Assembly: GCF_013167215.1 (NCBI RefSeq)
Contig: NZ_JABJWY010000039.1
Coordinates: 317,144-381,143, forward strand
Direction: 5' to 3'
DNA length: 64,000 bases
Origin: Sphingobacterium prati
GTDB taxonomy: Bacteria; Bacteroidota; Bacteroidia; Sphingobacteriales; Sphingobacteriaceae
A program made the position numbers and the translations under genes. Numbering within the stretch: the stretch's first letter is position 1; the number at the start of each line of letters is the position of its first letter. Shown one piece after another: positions 28,210-36,797 of this stretch. Under the pieces are notes generated by a model, which saw only the letters and a program-made list of their open reading frames with translations, was not told the DNA's origin and ran no database searches.

Positions 28210-28485
28210 TTAAAAATATAATTTAAACAATTCAACCCATTCAGCCTCTAGGCTACCTGTGTAAACCGCCTGTTTGGCTCGATTATACCAGTAACGGGCG
28301 TTCCATGAGTCACCTTCTTTGCGGTGGAGATAAGCATGTACATGGGCGGCATCTAGGCCATCCAACTGATCGATAAGATCATGTGCAGTTTTCCAGTCTC
28401 CTTTTTTGTCGTACCATAATGACTTTTGTACTGGAGACCAGTTTTGGATAGGATGATCCAATAATTGAAATTCTTCTTCTGTCAT
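28210..28485 (-). CDS. Conserved small hypothetical protein
   Basis: A 91-residue soluble protein with no signal or membrane segment. Its pattern (LWYDKKGDWKTAHDLIDQLDG, then HAYLHRKEGDSWNARYWYNRA and SLEAEWVEL) resembles a widely distributed uncharacterised family I know from many bacteria. The helical pairs look TPR-like. It starts 5 bp after the stop of the secreted protein gene upstream, so the two form an operon. No function can be assigned. Confidence 0.8.
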   Translation of the reverse strand: MTEEEFQLLDHPIQNWSPVQKSLWYDKKGDWKTAHDLIDQLDGLDAAHVHAYLHRKEGDSWNARYWYNRAKQAVYTGSLEAEWVELFKLYF

Positions 28486-28489
28486 TTTC

Positions 28490-29197
28490 TTAATTTGTTA
28501 GTTCCTTGCTCCAGATTTCATAAATGTCATCGCCCTTTGAACTCTTGCCGCTATGATGCCATTGGTTATCTTCCAGCTTTCCACTAAAGTGAAGCTCTTG
28601 ACCCACTCTCGTATGATCCCTTGAAAAGAATTGTATTTTCTCGGTGTAATGATTTTTTTCGAATTTATAGGACCCACCCCCTGTTCCATAAAATCCTTTT
28701 TGTGCAGGATTAATGGCAATCCATTGAAAATAACCATCCACCAGGATCTTTATTGTTTTGCGATCTGTTTTTGGGATTTCATGCATTTTTGAGTCTTGCT
28801 GTCTACCAGTGATCCGCCATAGCGCATCCAGATCTTGAGCGATCGGTTTTTGCCTGACAAAAAGGCCATTGAAACGGGACGATTTTATCTGGACTGAACC
28901 ATCCTGCTGTTTAATATATAAGCTGATCGTCTTACCAATATGGCCAGCATCTTTTGTATCATATTCAACAGTCGTATGTATGCTGTCATTCCGCTGTTGA
29001 ATAGCACCCCCCCAAGTATAACCGAAATGTTTATTTGTATCGTCATAATTTATGAAAGTGAGGTAATGATCTTTGATCAAAATTAAGTTTTTGCTTGTGC
29101 CAGTTTGGGAAATATATGCTCCGTCGCCCAATTGGGCCTTAGCTTGAAAATGCAGCATTACAAGCGAGAAGCACAGGAGTATAATATAGTGTCTCAT
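28490..29197 (-). CDS. Secreted protein of unknown function, possibly lipocalin-like
   Basis: A 235-residue protein with a signal peptide (about residues 1-21, cut near AKA-QLG). The rest alternates short beta-type segments, with GYTWGGAIQ, GFYGTGGGSYKFEKN and FFSRDHTRVGQELHF. The last segment recurs in small secreted Bacteroidota proteins predicted to form beta barrels; a lipocalin-like fold is a guess. It precedes the 91-residue gene in a two-gene unit. Neither enzyme residues nor cysteines stand out. Confidence 0.75.
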   Translation of the reverse strand: MRHYIILLCFSLVMLHFQAKAQLGDGAYISQTGTSKNLILIKDHYLTFINYDDTNKHFGYTWGGAIQQRNDSIHTTVEYDTKDAGHIGKTISLYIKQQDGSVQIKSSRFNGLFVRQKPIAQDLDALWRITGRQQDSKMHEIPKTDRKTIKILVDGYFQWIAINPAQKGFYGTGGGSYKFEKNHYTEKIQFFSRDHTRVGQELHFSGKLEDNQWHHSGKSSKGDDIYEIWSKELTN

Positions 29198-29272
29198 ATC
29201 ATATTAAGGCTTGTTCTCTTCTAAAGATACGAAATAAAAGTGTTGAAAAGAATCTGGTCAGTTAAGGCAAAC

Positions 29273-29309
29273 AGAAAGGCCGATTTTTTGTTGAAAAATC
29301 AGCCTTTCT
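29273..29309 (-). terminator. Hairpin downstream of tex
   Basis: AGAAAGGC-(mismatch)-GATTTTT (29273-29288) pairs with AAAAATC-(mismatch)-GCCTTTCT (29294-29309). It lies 21 bp past the tex stop. The T run after the stem is short. Confidence 0.6.
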
Positions 29310-29329
29310 ACCAACCTGGATAAGGAAAT

Positions 29330-31567
29330 CTATTTAAATCTGCTTGCTAATGCCGCCAACTTGCTCGCCATATCCGTTTCTGGCTCTTGTTGTCTTTTTC
29401 CATCGGTTCTCTTACTCTTAGGAAGGACTGGTTTTTCATCAGCTTTCATCGATAATGCGATGCGGTTACGTTTCTCATCAACCTCTGTCACAGTGACCGT
29501 GACATGTTGCTGTACTTTAACTACCTCATGCGGATCGGAGATATAGCGGTTGGACAATTGGCTGAGGTGTACCAGTCCGTCTTGGTGTACGCCAATGTCA
29601 ACAAAGGCACCAAAGTTGGTGATGTTGGTAACAATACCGGGAAGTTTCATCCCCACCCGTAAATCGCCAATGCTATTTACACCTTCAGTGAAAGAGAAAG
29701 CTTCGAACTTTTCCCTTGGGTCAAGTCCTGGTTTGGCCAGTTCATGTAGAATGTCATTTAATGTTGGCAGTCCTACTTCTTCGGAAATATAGTTTTTTAA
29801 AGGAATGGATTTTCTTAATTCTGCATCTTTAAGTAAGTCCTCTACCTTTTTTCCTAAGTCTTTTGCCATCTGTTCAACCAGGGCATACCGCTCAGGGTGC
29901 ACAGCCGAAGAGTCCAAAGGGTTGTCGGCATGTCTTATCCGAAGAAAGCCTGCAGCTTGTTCAAAAGCTTTGTCTCCAAGACGAGGTACTTTCTTCAATT
30001 CGCGACGTGAGGCAAATGGGCCATTCTCATTTCTATATTTAATAATCTGCTGGGCTAAAGCTGGGCCCAGTCCAGAGACGTAAGATAGAATTTGTTTTGA
30101 GGCTGTATTCAGTTCTACACCGACAGCATTTACACAACTGATGACTGTGTCATCAAGTGATGTTTGTAACTTGTTCTGGTCCACATCATGTTGATATTGG
30201 CCAACACCGATTGATTTAGGGTCAATTTTGACTAATTCAGCAAGCGGATCCATTAATCTTCTGCCGATTGACACAGCGCCACGTACCGTAATATCGTGGT
30301 CAGGGAACTCTTCACGTGCTGTCTCTGACGCTGAATAAATTGAGGCTCCGCTTTCATTAACCATCACAATGATAACATTGCTGAGTTCTAGTTTTTTTAC
30401 AAAATCTTCAGTCTCGCGCCCTGCAGTACCGTTACCAATTGCAATGGCCTGAATATCATACTTAGATACTAAATATTTAACTGTTTTTTGAGCTTCAGCA
30501 AGTCCATTGGCACCGTTGTGGGGGAAAATAGCAGTATTTTCTTTGAGCTGACCTTGCTCATCCAAGACAACTGTCTTACATCCCGTTCGGAAGCCGGGGT
30601 CGATGGCAAGTAATCTCTTTTGTCCCAGTGGTGCGGCCAAAAGTAGTTGACGAACATTGTCCGCAAAGACTTTGATCGCTTCTTCGTCCGCTTTTTGACG
30701 GGTCAACACGCGGATCTCGGTCTCCATTGATGGTTTCAATAAGCGTTTGTAGCTATCTGTCAACGCCAATTTTACTTGTGAAGCGGCATCGTTTGAGGCT
30801 TTGATGTAAAGCGACTCAATGGTTGGAAGGACTGCGTCTTCATTGATATCTATATCCAGATACAGTAATTCTTCTTTTTCACCACGGCGCATGGCCAAAA
30901 CGCGATGTGAAGGTGCATCTTTTAACGATTCCGACCATTCGTAATAATCTTTGTATTTAATTGCTGCTTCCTCTTTTCCCGGAACCACGCGCGATACGAA
31001 TACTCCTTTTTCTAGAAATATTGCCCTGGATTTGGCCCTTACCGTCGCATCTTCAGCAATAATTTCGGCAATGATATCCCTTGCTCCCGCTAGTGCTTCT
31101 TCACTGTTTTTGACTCCTTTTTCTTCGTCAATCAACGAATCTGCAAGCACTAAAAAATCTGTTTTGTCCTGGGCTAGAAGAACATCTGCCAGAGGCTGTA
31201 ATCCTTTTTCGCGGGCAATGCTAGCTCTCGTCTTACGTTTAGGCTTGTAAGGCAGATAAATATCCTCCAGGTTTGCCATCGTCTCGGCTGTCATTACTTG
31301 TTTTTCGAGTTCTGGCGTTAATTTTCCCTGGTCATTTATGGATTTTAAAACAGCTTCTTTACGTTTATCGAGATCTTTTAGTTGTTGTGAGCGATCCCGA
31401 ATATTTGTGATCTGCACTTCATCTAGGCTACCTGTCATTTCTTTCCGATAACGGGAAATAAAGGGGACAGTAGCACCTTCATCTAATAGTTCAATAGTCG
31501 TGCGAACTTGTCTTTCGCTTATAGATAGCTCGTTAGCGATTGTAATTTCGTGTGATAATAAGCTCAT
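29330..31567 (-). CDS. tex: Tex-family RNA-binding transcription accessory protein
   Basis: A cytoplasmic protein of 745 residues, close to the family norm of about 720-780. In order: a Tex N-terminal helical region (VPFISRYRKEMTGSLDEVQI near 34-53), a YqgF/RNase H-like domain (LLAIDPGFRTGCKTVVLD near 317-334), helix-hairpin-helix repeats (YVSGLGPALAQQIIKYR near 495), and an S1 RNA-binding domain near 640-715 (GIVTNITNFGAFVDIGVHQDGLVHLSQ). A Lys-rich tail follows. Tex proteins bind nucleic acid and affect transcription and stress survival. The gene is probably monocistronic, with hairpins on both flanks. Confidence 0.97.
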   Translation of the reverse strand: MSLLSHEITIANELSISERQVRTTIELLDEGATVPFISRYRKEMTGSLDEVQITNIRDRSQQLKDLDKRKEAVLKSINDQGKLTPELEKQVMTAETMANLEDIYLPYKPKRKTRASIAREKGLQPLADVLLAQDKTDFLVLADSLIDEEKGVKNSEEALAGARDIIAEIIAEDATVRAKSRAIFLEKGVFVSRVVPGKEEAAIKYKDYYEWSESLKDAPSHRVLAMRRGEKEELLYLDIDINEDAVLPTIESLYIKASNDAASQVKLALTDSYKRLLKPSMETEIRVLTRQKADEEAIKVFADNVRQLLLAAPLGQKRLLAIDPGFRTGCKTVVLDEQGQLKENTAIFPHNGANGLAEAQKTVKYLVSKYDIQAIAIGNGTAGRETEDFVKKLELSNVIIVMVNESGASIYSASETAREEFPDHDITVRGAVSIGRRLMDPLAELVKIDPKSIGVGQYQHDVDQNKLQTSLDDTVISCVNAVGVELNTASKQILSYVSGLGPALAQQIIKYRNENGPFASRRELKKVPRLGDKAFEQAAGFLRIRHADNPLDSSAVHPERYALVEQMAKDLGKKVEDLLKDAELRKSIPLKNYISEEVGLPTLNDILHELAKPGLDPREKFEAFSFTEGVNSIGDLRVGMKLPGIVTNITNFGAFVDIGVHQDGLVHLSQLSNRYISDPHEVVKVQQHVTVTVTEVDEKRNRIALSMKADEKPVLPKSKRTDGKRQQEPETDMASKLAALASRFK

Positions 31568-31590
31568 TGTAGGTTTTCTTTAAAAAGGAA

Positions 31591-31616
31591 AGCTGTTGAA
31601 TGGTTATTCAACAGCT
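31591..31616 (-). terminator. Terminator of tatA
   Basis: An 11-bp stem AGCTGTTGAAT (31591-31601) / ATTCAACAGCT (31606-31616) with a 4-nt loop is followed on the minus strand by a T-rich tail. Confidence 0.75.
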
Positions 31617-31652
31617 CTAATTAATATCTTGTTGTAAATTAATGCAATGAGG

Positions 31653-32168
31653 TTACGCGGGTTTATTCGTGTTTTCCTGTTCTGTAGGTTTCTTTTCCAC
31701 TACCTCGTCGTTTTTGGCCTCAGCAAAGTGGTCATTATATCCGTAGGTAATATGAGAAGGCTCCTCGCCGTAATCTAATTGCTTATGCGGATTGTGTTCC
31801 ACGACTCCTGTGGGAGTTGTAAATTCATATTTTTTCTTTGCTGGTTCGGAATCTGAGCTTTCAGCAGTTTCCACCGATTCGGACTCTTGCGCTGCTTTGG
31901 CTTGTTCTTCGGCAACTTTTACCTCATTTGGAACAGTCTCCTCTTTGACTTCTGTCTTAACGTCTATATCTTTTTCAAAATTATTGATCTGATCTGAAAT
32001 CTCGCGCTTGATGCCTTCTGATGCATCTTTGAATTCTCGAATCCCTCTTCCTAAACCTCTGGCCAATTCAGGAAGCTTCTTGCCACCAAAAAGTAACAAG
32101 ATCGCAAACACGATTAAAATCATCTCCTGTGTTCCGATGTTTAGAAATGTTATTACTGGATTGTACAT
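31653..32168 (-). CDS. tatA: Sec-independent translocase subunit TatA-like, with long acidic tail
   Basis: A pore-type subunit of the twin-arginine translocase. An N-terminal membrane helix (about 12-30, TQEMILIVFAILLLFGGKKLPELARGLG) with the FGGKKLPEL hinge and the amphipathic helix to about 60 are typical. The usual protein has about 60-90 residues. This one has 171, with about 110 extra that are rich in Glu, Lys, Ser and Pro and end NTNKPA. The tail looks disordered. It is unclear whether it acts as TatA or as a TatB-like subunit; no tatC is in the window. Confidence 0.9.
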   Translation of the reverse strand: MYNPVITFLNIGTQEMILIVFAILLLFGGKKLPELARGLGRGIREFKDASEGIKREISDQINNFEKDIDVKTEVKEETVPNEVKVAEEQAKAAQESESVETAESSDSEPAKKKYEFTTPTGVVEHNPHKQLDYGEEPSHITYGYNDHFAEAKNDEVVEKKPTEQENTNKPA

Positions 32169-32374
32169 ACTCTTTTCCTCTTCTTTTGATTACTAATTAG
32201 ATGCTAAGTTACGATTTATATTTCTATAGTTCTTAGACCAACAGGCAAATTTAAGATAATTTTAAGGTATTTGAAACATAAAAATTACGTAACATCGGGC
32301 GACTATTGCAAGGTAAACTTTGTTATATTTTGCTAAATATTTTTTAATATGACGATAGAGCAGAAATATCTTTG

Positions 32375-32382
32375 TATTTTTG
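32375..32382 (+). promoter_or_regulatory. -7 promoter element of the MATE gene
   Basis: TATTTTTG matches TAnnTTTG and lies 25 bp before the ATG at 32407. This argues against using the upstream in-frame TTG (32380), which falls inside the element. Confidence 0.6.
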
Positions 32383-32406
32383 TGCCTATTTTTTGAGGAA
32401 TTGATT

Positions 32407-33786
32407 ATGTTGGGGAAATTTAAAACATTTAAGCCGTATTATAAAAGTACGATTGTATTGGCCGGTCCGGTTGTCATTTCACAATTGGGCCATACATTGG
32501 TACATACTGCGGATAGCGTTATCGTTGGGCATTTTGCTGGAACAATTCCATTGGCAGCTGTGTCACTTGTAAATGCTGTATTTATGATCGTTATGGTTGT
32601 CGGACTGGGAATCGCATATGGAATCACACCATTGATCGCTCAGGAAAATGGCCGGGATAATAAGAAGGAGTGTGCTGTATTATTGTCAAATAGTTTCTGG
32701 TTAAATATTATTACAGGAATATTATTGTTCTGTTTGGTTTATTTTGGTTCAATGCTTGCAATAGATCATCTGAACCAAGATCCGGCTGTTGTAAAAGAAG
32801 CGAAACCTTATTTGCTCATTTTGAGTCTTTCTATGTTACCATTGATGGTGTTTAGTACATTTAAGCAATTTGCTGAGGGGCTGGGATTTACAAAGCAGGC
32901 TATGAATGTAACCATCTGGGGCAATGTTCTCAATATTATCTTGGCAATCATTTTTGTCAAAGGTATGTTTGGAATTACACCCATGGGTGTGAAAGGGGTT
33001 GGATACAGTACTTTAATTGACCGTATCTTGATGATGGCTGTTATGATGACTTATGTATTGCGATCAAAGAAGTTTAATGGCTATATACAGCATTTTAAAA
33101 TTACAGTAATAGACCAAGTAAGATTGGGGAAAATATTGCGGATTGGCGCTCCGGTTGCGATGCAGTATGTTTTTGAAATCGGTGCATTTGCCGGGGCCTC
33201 TTTATTGGCCGGTACAATCAGTGCTACCGCCCAGGCTTCTCATCAGGTAGCCATACAATTAGCCGCAATGACTTACATGATGGCCAGCGGTATAGCCGCC
33301 GCGGCAACAATTAAAGTGGGTAATAGTTATGGCAACAGAAACCTGTTCCGCTTAGAACGCTTTGCGATCTCCTCGTACCAGTTAGTTTTGGTTTTTATGT
33401 TTATTACAGCTTCTCTGTTTGCAATTTTCAATAATTACCTGCCTTATATATTCACCTCTGATCAGGCGGTCGTGGCGATTGCTGCCCAATTGCTCATCAT
33501 TGCAGGCCTTTTCCAGTTATTTGATGGTACACAGGTTGTTGGATTAGGAGTATTAAGGGGTATGGGAGATGTCAATATTCCGACAATCATTACGTTTATT
33601 GCCTACTGGATTATCGGGTTACCAAGTGGTTATGTGATGGGAATACTTTTTGACTGGGGGATTAAAGGCATCTGGTATGGTCTTACCTTGGGTTTGTTGA
33701 CTTCATCAGTCCTACTTTATTTGCGATTCCAATTGGTCATTAAGAAAAAGAAGCTTCAGTTTGAAAACAGTATAATTAAACCATAA
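32407..33786 (+). CDS. MATE family multidrug efflux transporter
   Basis: A polytopic inner-membrane exporter of 459 residues with about 12 membrane helices in two homologous halves. The first half has TIVLAGPVVISQLGHTLVHTADSVIVGHFAG, which is the N-terminal MATE pattern. The second half repeats it with APVAMQYVFEIGAFAGASLLAG. Relatives expel cationic drugs or metabolites in exchange for Na+ or H+. I chose ATG 32407 because the in-frame TTG upstream overlaps the promoter. A GAGGA lies 10 bp before the ATG. The gene stands alone, with a shared terminator separating it from the convergent E2 gene. Confidence 0.95.
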   Translation: MLGKFKTFKPYYKSTIVLAGPVVISQLGHTLVHTADSVIVGHFAGTIPLAAVSLVNAVFMIVMVVGLGIAYGITPLIAQENGRDNKKECAVLLSNSFWLNIITGILLFCLVYFGSMLAIDHLNQDPAVVKEAKPYLLILSLSMLPLMVFSTFKQFAEGLGFTKQAMNVTIWGNVLNIILAIIFVKGMFGITPMGVKGVGYSTLIDRILMMAVMMTYVLRSKKFNGYIQHFKITVIDQVRLGKILRIGAPVAMQYVFEIGAFAGASLLAGTISATAQASHQVAIQLAAMTYMMASGIAAAATIKVGNSYGNRNLFRLERFAISSYQLVLVFMFITASLFAIFNNYLPYIFTSDQAVVAIAAQLLIIAGLFQLFDGTQVVGLGVLRGMGDVNIPTIITFIAYWIIGLPSGYVMGILFDWGIKGIWYGLTLGLLTSSVLLYLRFQLVIKKKKLQFENSIIKP

Positions 33787-33865
33787 AAAGGGGATATTCG
33801 ACAATTAAATGAATGCGCTACCCATTGGAAATCATAAATATCGTTCGATATAAGCTGTGTGATAA

Positions 33866-33897
33866 AAAAATTGGCCACCTTTAGGTGGCCAATTTTT
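33866..33897. terminator. Bidirectional terminator between MATE and E2 genes
   Basis: A 14-bp stem (33866-33879 / 33884-33897) containing TTGGCCACC and GGTGGCCAA with loop TTTA has A and T runs on both sides and serves both convergent genes. Confidence 0.88.
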
Positions 33898-33915
33898 ATA
33901 ATGATGATATTGTTT

Positions 33916-35268
33916 CTAAATTTCTCTGTTGCTATCCCAGTTTTCGAGATAGTCGGCAACTCTTTTCAAAAATGTACCACCAAGCGCGCCATCGATTGCA
34001 CGGTGATCGTAAGATAAAGACAGATACATCATATGTCTTATTCCGATCATATCACCGTATTCAGTTTCGATTACAGCAGGTTTTTTTGTTATTGTACCGA
34101 CCGCTAGTATTGCCGCTTGAGGTTGATTGATAATTGGTGTGCCCATAATATTACCGAAGGCGCCAATATTAGTGAATGTGAATGTGCCGTCTTGTGTATC
34201 ATCAGGTTTTAACTTATTGGCCCGGGAGCGTTGTGCCAGATCATTAACTGATTTACTTAGTCCTACTAGGCTCAACTGATCTGCATTTTTTATAACCGGA
34301 ACAATAAGATTGCCATTGGGCAGGGCGGCAGCCATGCCGATATTGATATTCTTCTTCTTGATAATATTATATCCATTTATTGATATATTAACCAAAGGAA
34401 AGTCTTTTAGCGCCTTGGTAATTGCTTCTATAAATAGTGGTGTGAACGTAATGTTTTCTCCCTCACGTTTTTTATAAGCATCTTTTACCTTATTGCGCCA
34501 TAGGACAAGATTCGTCACATCTGCTTCCACAAATGAACAAACATGTGGGGATACCTGAACACTCTTGACCATATGGTCAGCGATCAAGCGTCGCATACGA
34601 TCCATTTCGATAATTTCGTCATTACCGCTTACAACAGTATGGACTGTTGTTGTTGGGACGGTTTGCGTAGGTTCGCTCTTGATAACAGGAGCGTTTGCAG
34701 TTTTCGAATGATCAATATCTTTATTGGAACCTCTGTTGGTTACATAAGAGAGGATATCTTCTTTAGTAACTCGCCCTTCAACTCCAGTACCTTGAATACG
34801 ATCGAGCTCTTCTAGCGATAAGCCCTCATGACGGGCAATATTTTTTACTAACGGGGAATAAAAACGAGTTGCGTGTTCGTAATTTGCACCGGTAACTTCG
34901 TCAGACAGATTGCTTAATTGATCTAGACCCGGTATTTCCAAACCTGCCGCTTCTGTTGAAAATGTAGGCTCATCAGTGGTTAGGCTACGCTCCGCTTCAA
35001 CAACAGTTTCGTCTGTCTCGGTATCTCCTTCTATTTCTATTATTGCCACGATATCACCAACTTGTGCGATTTGGTCAGCACTGTAAAGTTGTTCCTTCAA
35101 AATACCTCTAACAGGAGAAGGGACTTCTGAATCAACTTTATCCGTTGCGATTTCCAATAGAGTGTCATCTTCTTCAATCAGGTCACCTGGTTGTTTTAAC
35201 CATTTGGTAATTGTTGCTTCCGATACACTTTCTCCCATTTTTGGAAGTAAGAGTTTATATAAAGCCAT
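33916..35268 (-). CDS. 2-oxoacid dehydrogenase E2 (dihydrolipoamide acyltransferase)
   Basis: Core acyltransferase of a 2-oxoacid dehydrogenase complex, 450 residues from the ATG at 35268. A longer in-frame TTG start would add MLKN. The lipoyl domain spans about 1-75, with the lipoylated lysine in EIATDKVDSE (Lys44). A Glu/Thr-rich linker leads to an E3/E1-binding domain near 120-160 (YSPLVKNIARHEGLSLEELDRIQGTG). The catalytic domain ends in LSYDHRAIDGALGG, with the active-site histidine. The single lipoyl domain and this sequence fit the branched-chain or general oxoacid E2 of Bacteroidota. E1 and E3 genes are not adjacent. Confidence 0.94.
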   Translation of the reverse strand: MALYKLLLPKMGESVSEATITKWLKQPGDLIEEDDTLLEIATDKVDSEVPSPVRGILKEQLYSADQIAQVGDIVAIIEIEGDTETDETVVEAERSLTTDEPTFSTEAAGLEIPGLDQLSNLSDEVTGANYEHATRFYSPLVKNIARHEGLSLEELDRIQGTGVEGRVTKEDILSYVTNRGSNKDIDHSKTANAPVIKSEPTQTVPTTTVHTVVSGNDEIIEMDRMRRLIADHMVKSVQVSPHVCSFVEADVTNLVLWRNKVKDAYKKREGENITFTPLFIEAITKALKDFPLVNISINGYNIIKKKNINIGMAAALPNGNLIVPVIKNADQLSLVGLSKSVNDLAQRSRANKLKPDDTQDGTFTFTNIGAFGNIMGTPIINQPQAAILAVGTITKKPAVIETEYGDMIGIRHMMYLSLSYDHRAIDGALGGTFLKRVADYLENWDSNREI

Positions 35269-35380
35269 ATTTTTTAGCAATCTCGTTATACAAAAACGAA
35301 GTTAATTAAATTGTGGTTTACTTTCAACAATTTGAAATATTATTCTTTAAAAAAGGGTTTTATTAAAATATTATTTTACA

Positions 35381-36640
35381 TTATTCGTGTCCTTGCCCTT
35401 CTTCTTTTAGGAGTAGTTTCCAAAGCAGGACAAGTGCGTTCATCCGTGTCCGTTCGATGTTTATGAGTCTATCGTTGTTGAATTGAAATTTCTTTGTGAT
35501 AATCTCTTTTTTTCCGGCTACAGCTACCCAAACTGTTCCCACTGGTTTCTCTGCAGATCCTCCTCCAGGGCCTGCTATTCCTGTAGTAGCTATAGCATAA
35601 TCAGTACTAAACATTGATTTTGCACCAGCTGCCATCTCGATGGCCGTTTGTTCACTGACGGCGCCAAATTGATTTAAAGTAGTTTCGCTGACAGCTAACA
35701 ACTGTTGTTTTAGCTTATTCGAATAGGGGATAGTACCACCGACGAAGATTTCACTGCTTCCAGGATTCGCGGTTATTGAGGCCGCTAAACTACCTCCTGT
35801 ACAGCTTTCTGCTGTTGTCAACGTAAGCCCTTGATGCATAAATTGCTTGATTAAAAAAGCTTCTATAGTGGTGTCGTAATCGGCAATAACATAATTTTTT
35901 AAACGATGGAGGAGTTTGCTTTTAAAAAGTTTTACCTCCTGAACAAGATCTGATTTGTTTTTACTTTTTCCAGAGAGCCGTAGGCGGATAAATGCCAATG
36001 TAGGCAAATAGGCCAATTTAATAGTTAGTGGGAGCTCTGTTTCGATATCTTTTATTTCTTCCGCAAGATAAGATTCTCCAATACCGCCAACTAATATCGT
36101 TTCGTGATGAATGACCGAATCTCTATACTGGCTTTCGATTAAAGGAAAAACACGTTGTTCCATCAGATGTTTCATTTCAAATGGTACACCCGGCATAAAG
36201 ATATAATGCTTGTTTCCTTGTGAAACTAACATTCCTGGGGCTGTACCATAATCGTTGAAGAGTACCTCACAATTTGCCAGGACATCAGCCTGCTGCCTAT
36301 TAATCTCCAACATTTCTAGGTTGCGGGATTCAAAGAAACTGGTTACATGTAGAAGTACTCTCTCATCCCGGGTTAAGGTTGTGCCAAAATATTTTGCTGC
36401 AGTATTTTTGGTAACATCGTCTTTGGTGGGGCCAAGTCCTCCTGTGATTAAAATCAAATCGGCTCTTGAGGAAGCACTTTTTAAGGTATTGAAAATAGCT
36501 TCCTCGGTATCAGGAATGGATGTCATCTGAACAATGTCGACTTCGAATTTTTGTAATTGTTGTGCAATCCAGCCGGAATTGGTGTCGATAATTTGGCCGA
36601 TAAGAATCTCATCGCCAATGGTAATAATTTCTGCTTTCAT
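35381..36640 (-). CDS. cinA: CinA family protein (NMN amidohydrolase-like)
   Basis: A two-domain cytoplasmic protein of 419 residues. The N-terminal molybdopterin-binding-like domain (about 1-170) starts KAEIITIGDEILIGQIIDTN and carries ITGGLGPTKDD. The C-terminal CinA domain (about 260-410) has TTAESCTGGSLAASITANPGSS and TTGIAGPGGGSAEKPVGTVW. This is the NMN deamidase signature with Ser-Cys-Thr-Gly-Gly. Known members salvage NAD by deamidating nicotinamide mononucleotide and hydrolyse ADP-ribose. Full length is as in the family. No operon partner is evident. Confidence 0.96.
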   Translation of the reverse strand: MKAEIITIGDEILIGQIIDTNSGWIAQQLQKFEVDIVQMTSIPDTEEAIFNTLKSASSRADLILITGGLGPTKDDVTKNTAAKYFGTTLTRDERVLLHVTSFFESRNLEMLEINRQQADVLANCEVLFNDYGTAPGMLVSQGNKHYIFMPGVPFEMKHLMEQRVFPLIESQYRDSVIHHETILVGGIGESYLAEEIKDIETELPLTIKLAYLPTLAFIRLRLSGKSKNKSDLVQEVKLFKSKLLHRLKNYVIADYDTTIEAFLIKQFMHQGLTLTTAESCTGGSLAASITANPGSSEIFVGGTIPYSNKLKQQLLAVSETTLNQFGAVSEQTAIEMAAGAKSMFSTDYAIATTGIAGPGGGSAEKPVGTVWVAVAGKKEIITKKFQFNNDRLINIERTRMNALVLLWKLLLKEEGQGHE

Positions 36641-36773
36641 AGTATAAACTTACATAAAATTACGTTTCTACAATCCGCTAATTTTTTTTGATAAAAAGAA
36701 ATAAAAAGTGATCCACCACCAGCTGTTTTAAGGATGATGTTGCGACGTACAACTGTGTGGAGAGAATAAAAAA

Positions 36774-36797
36774 GCGGTTATTTTTAAAAATAACCGC
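36774..36797 (-). terminator. Terminator overlapping the 3' end of lptD
   Basis: A 24-bp palindrome GCGGTTATTTTT/AAAAATAACCGC is followed on the minus strand by six T. Its 5' arm contains the last codons and stop (36784-36786) of lptD. Confidence 0.75.
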
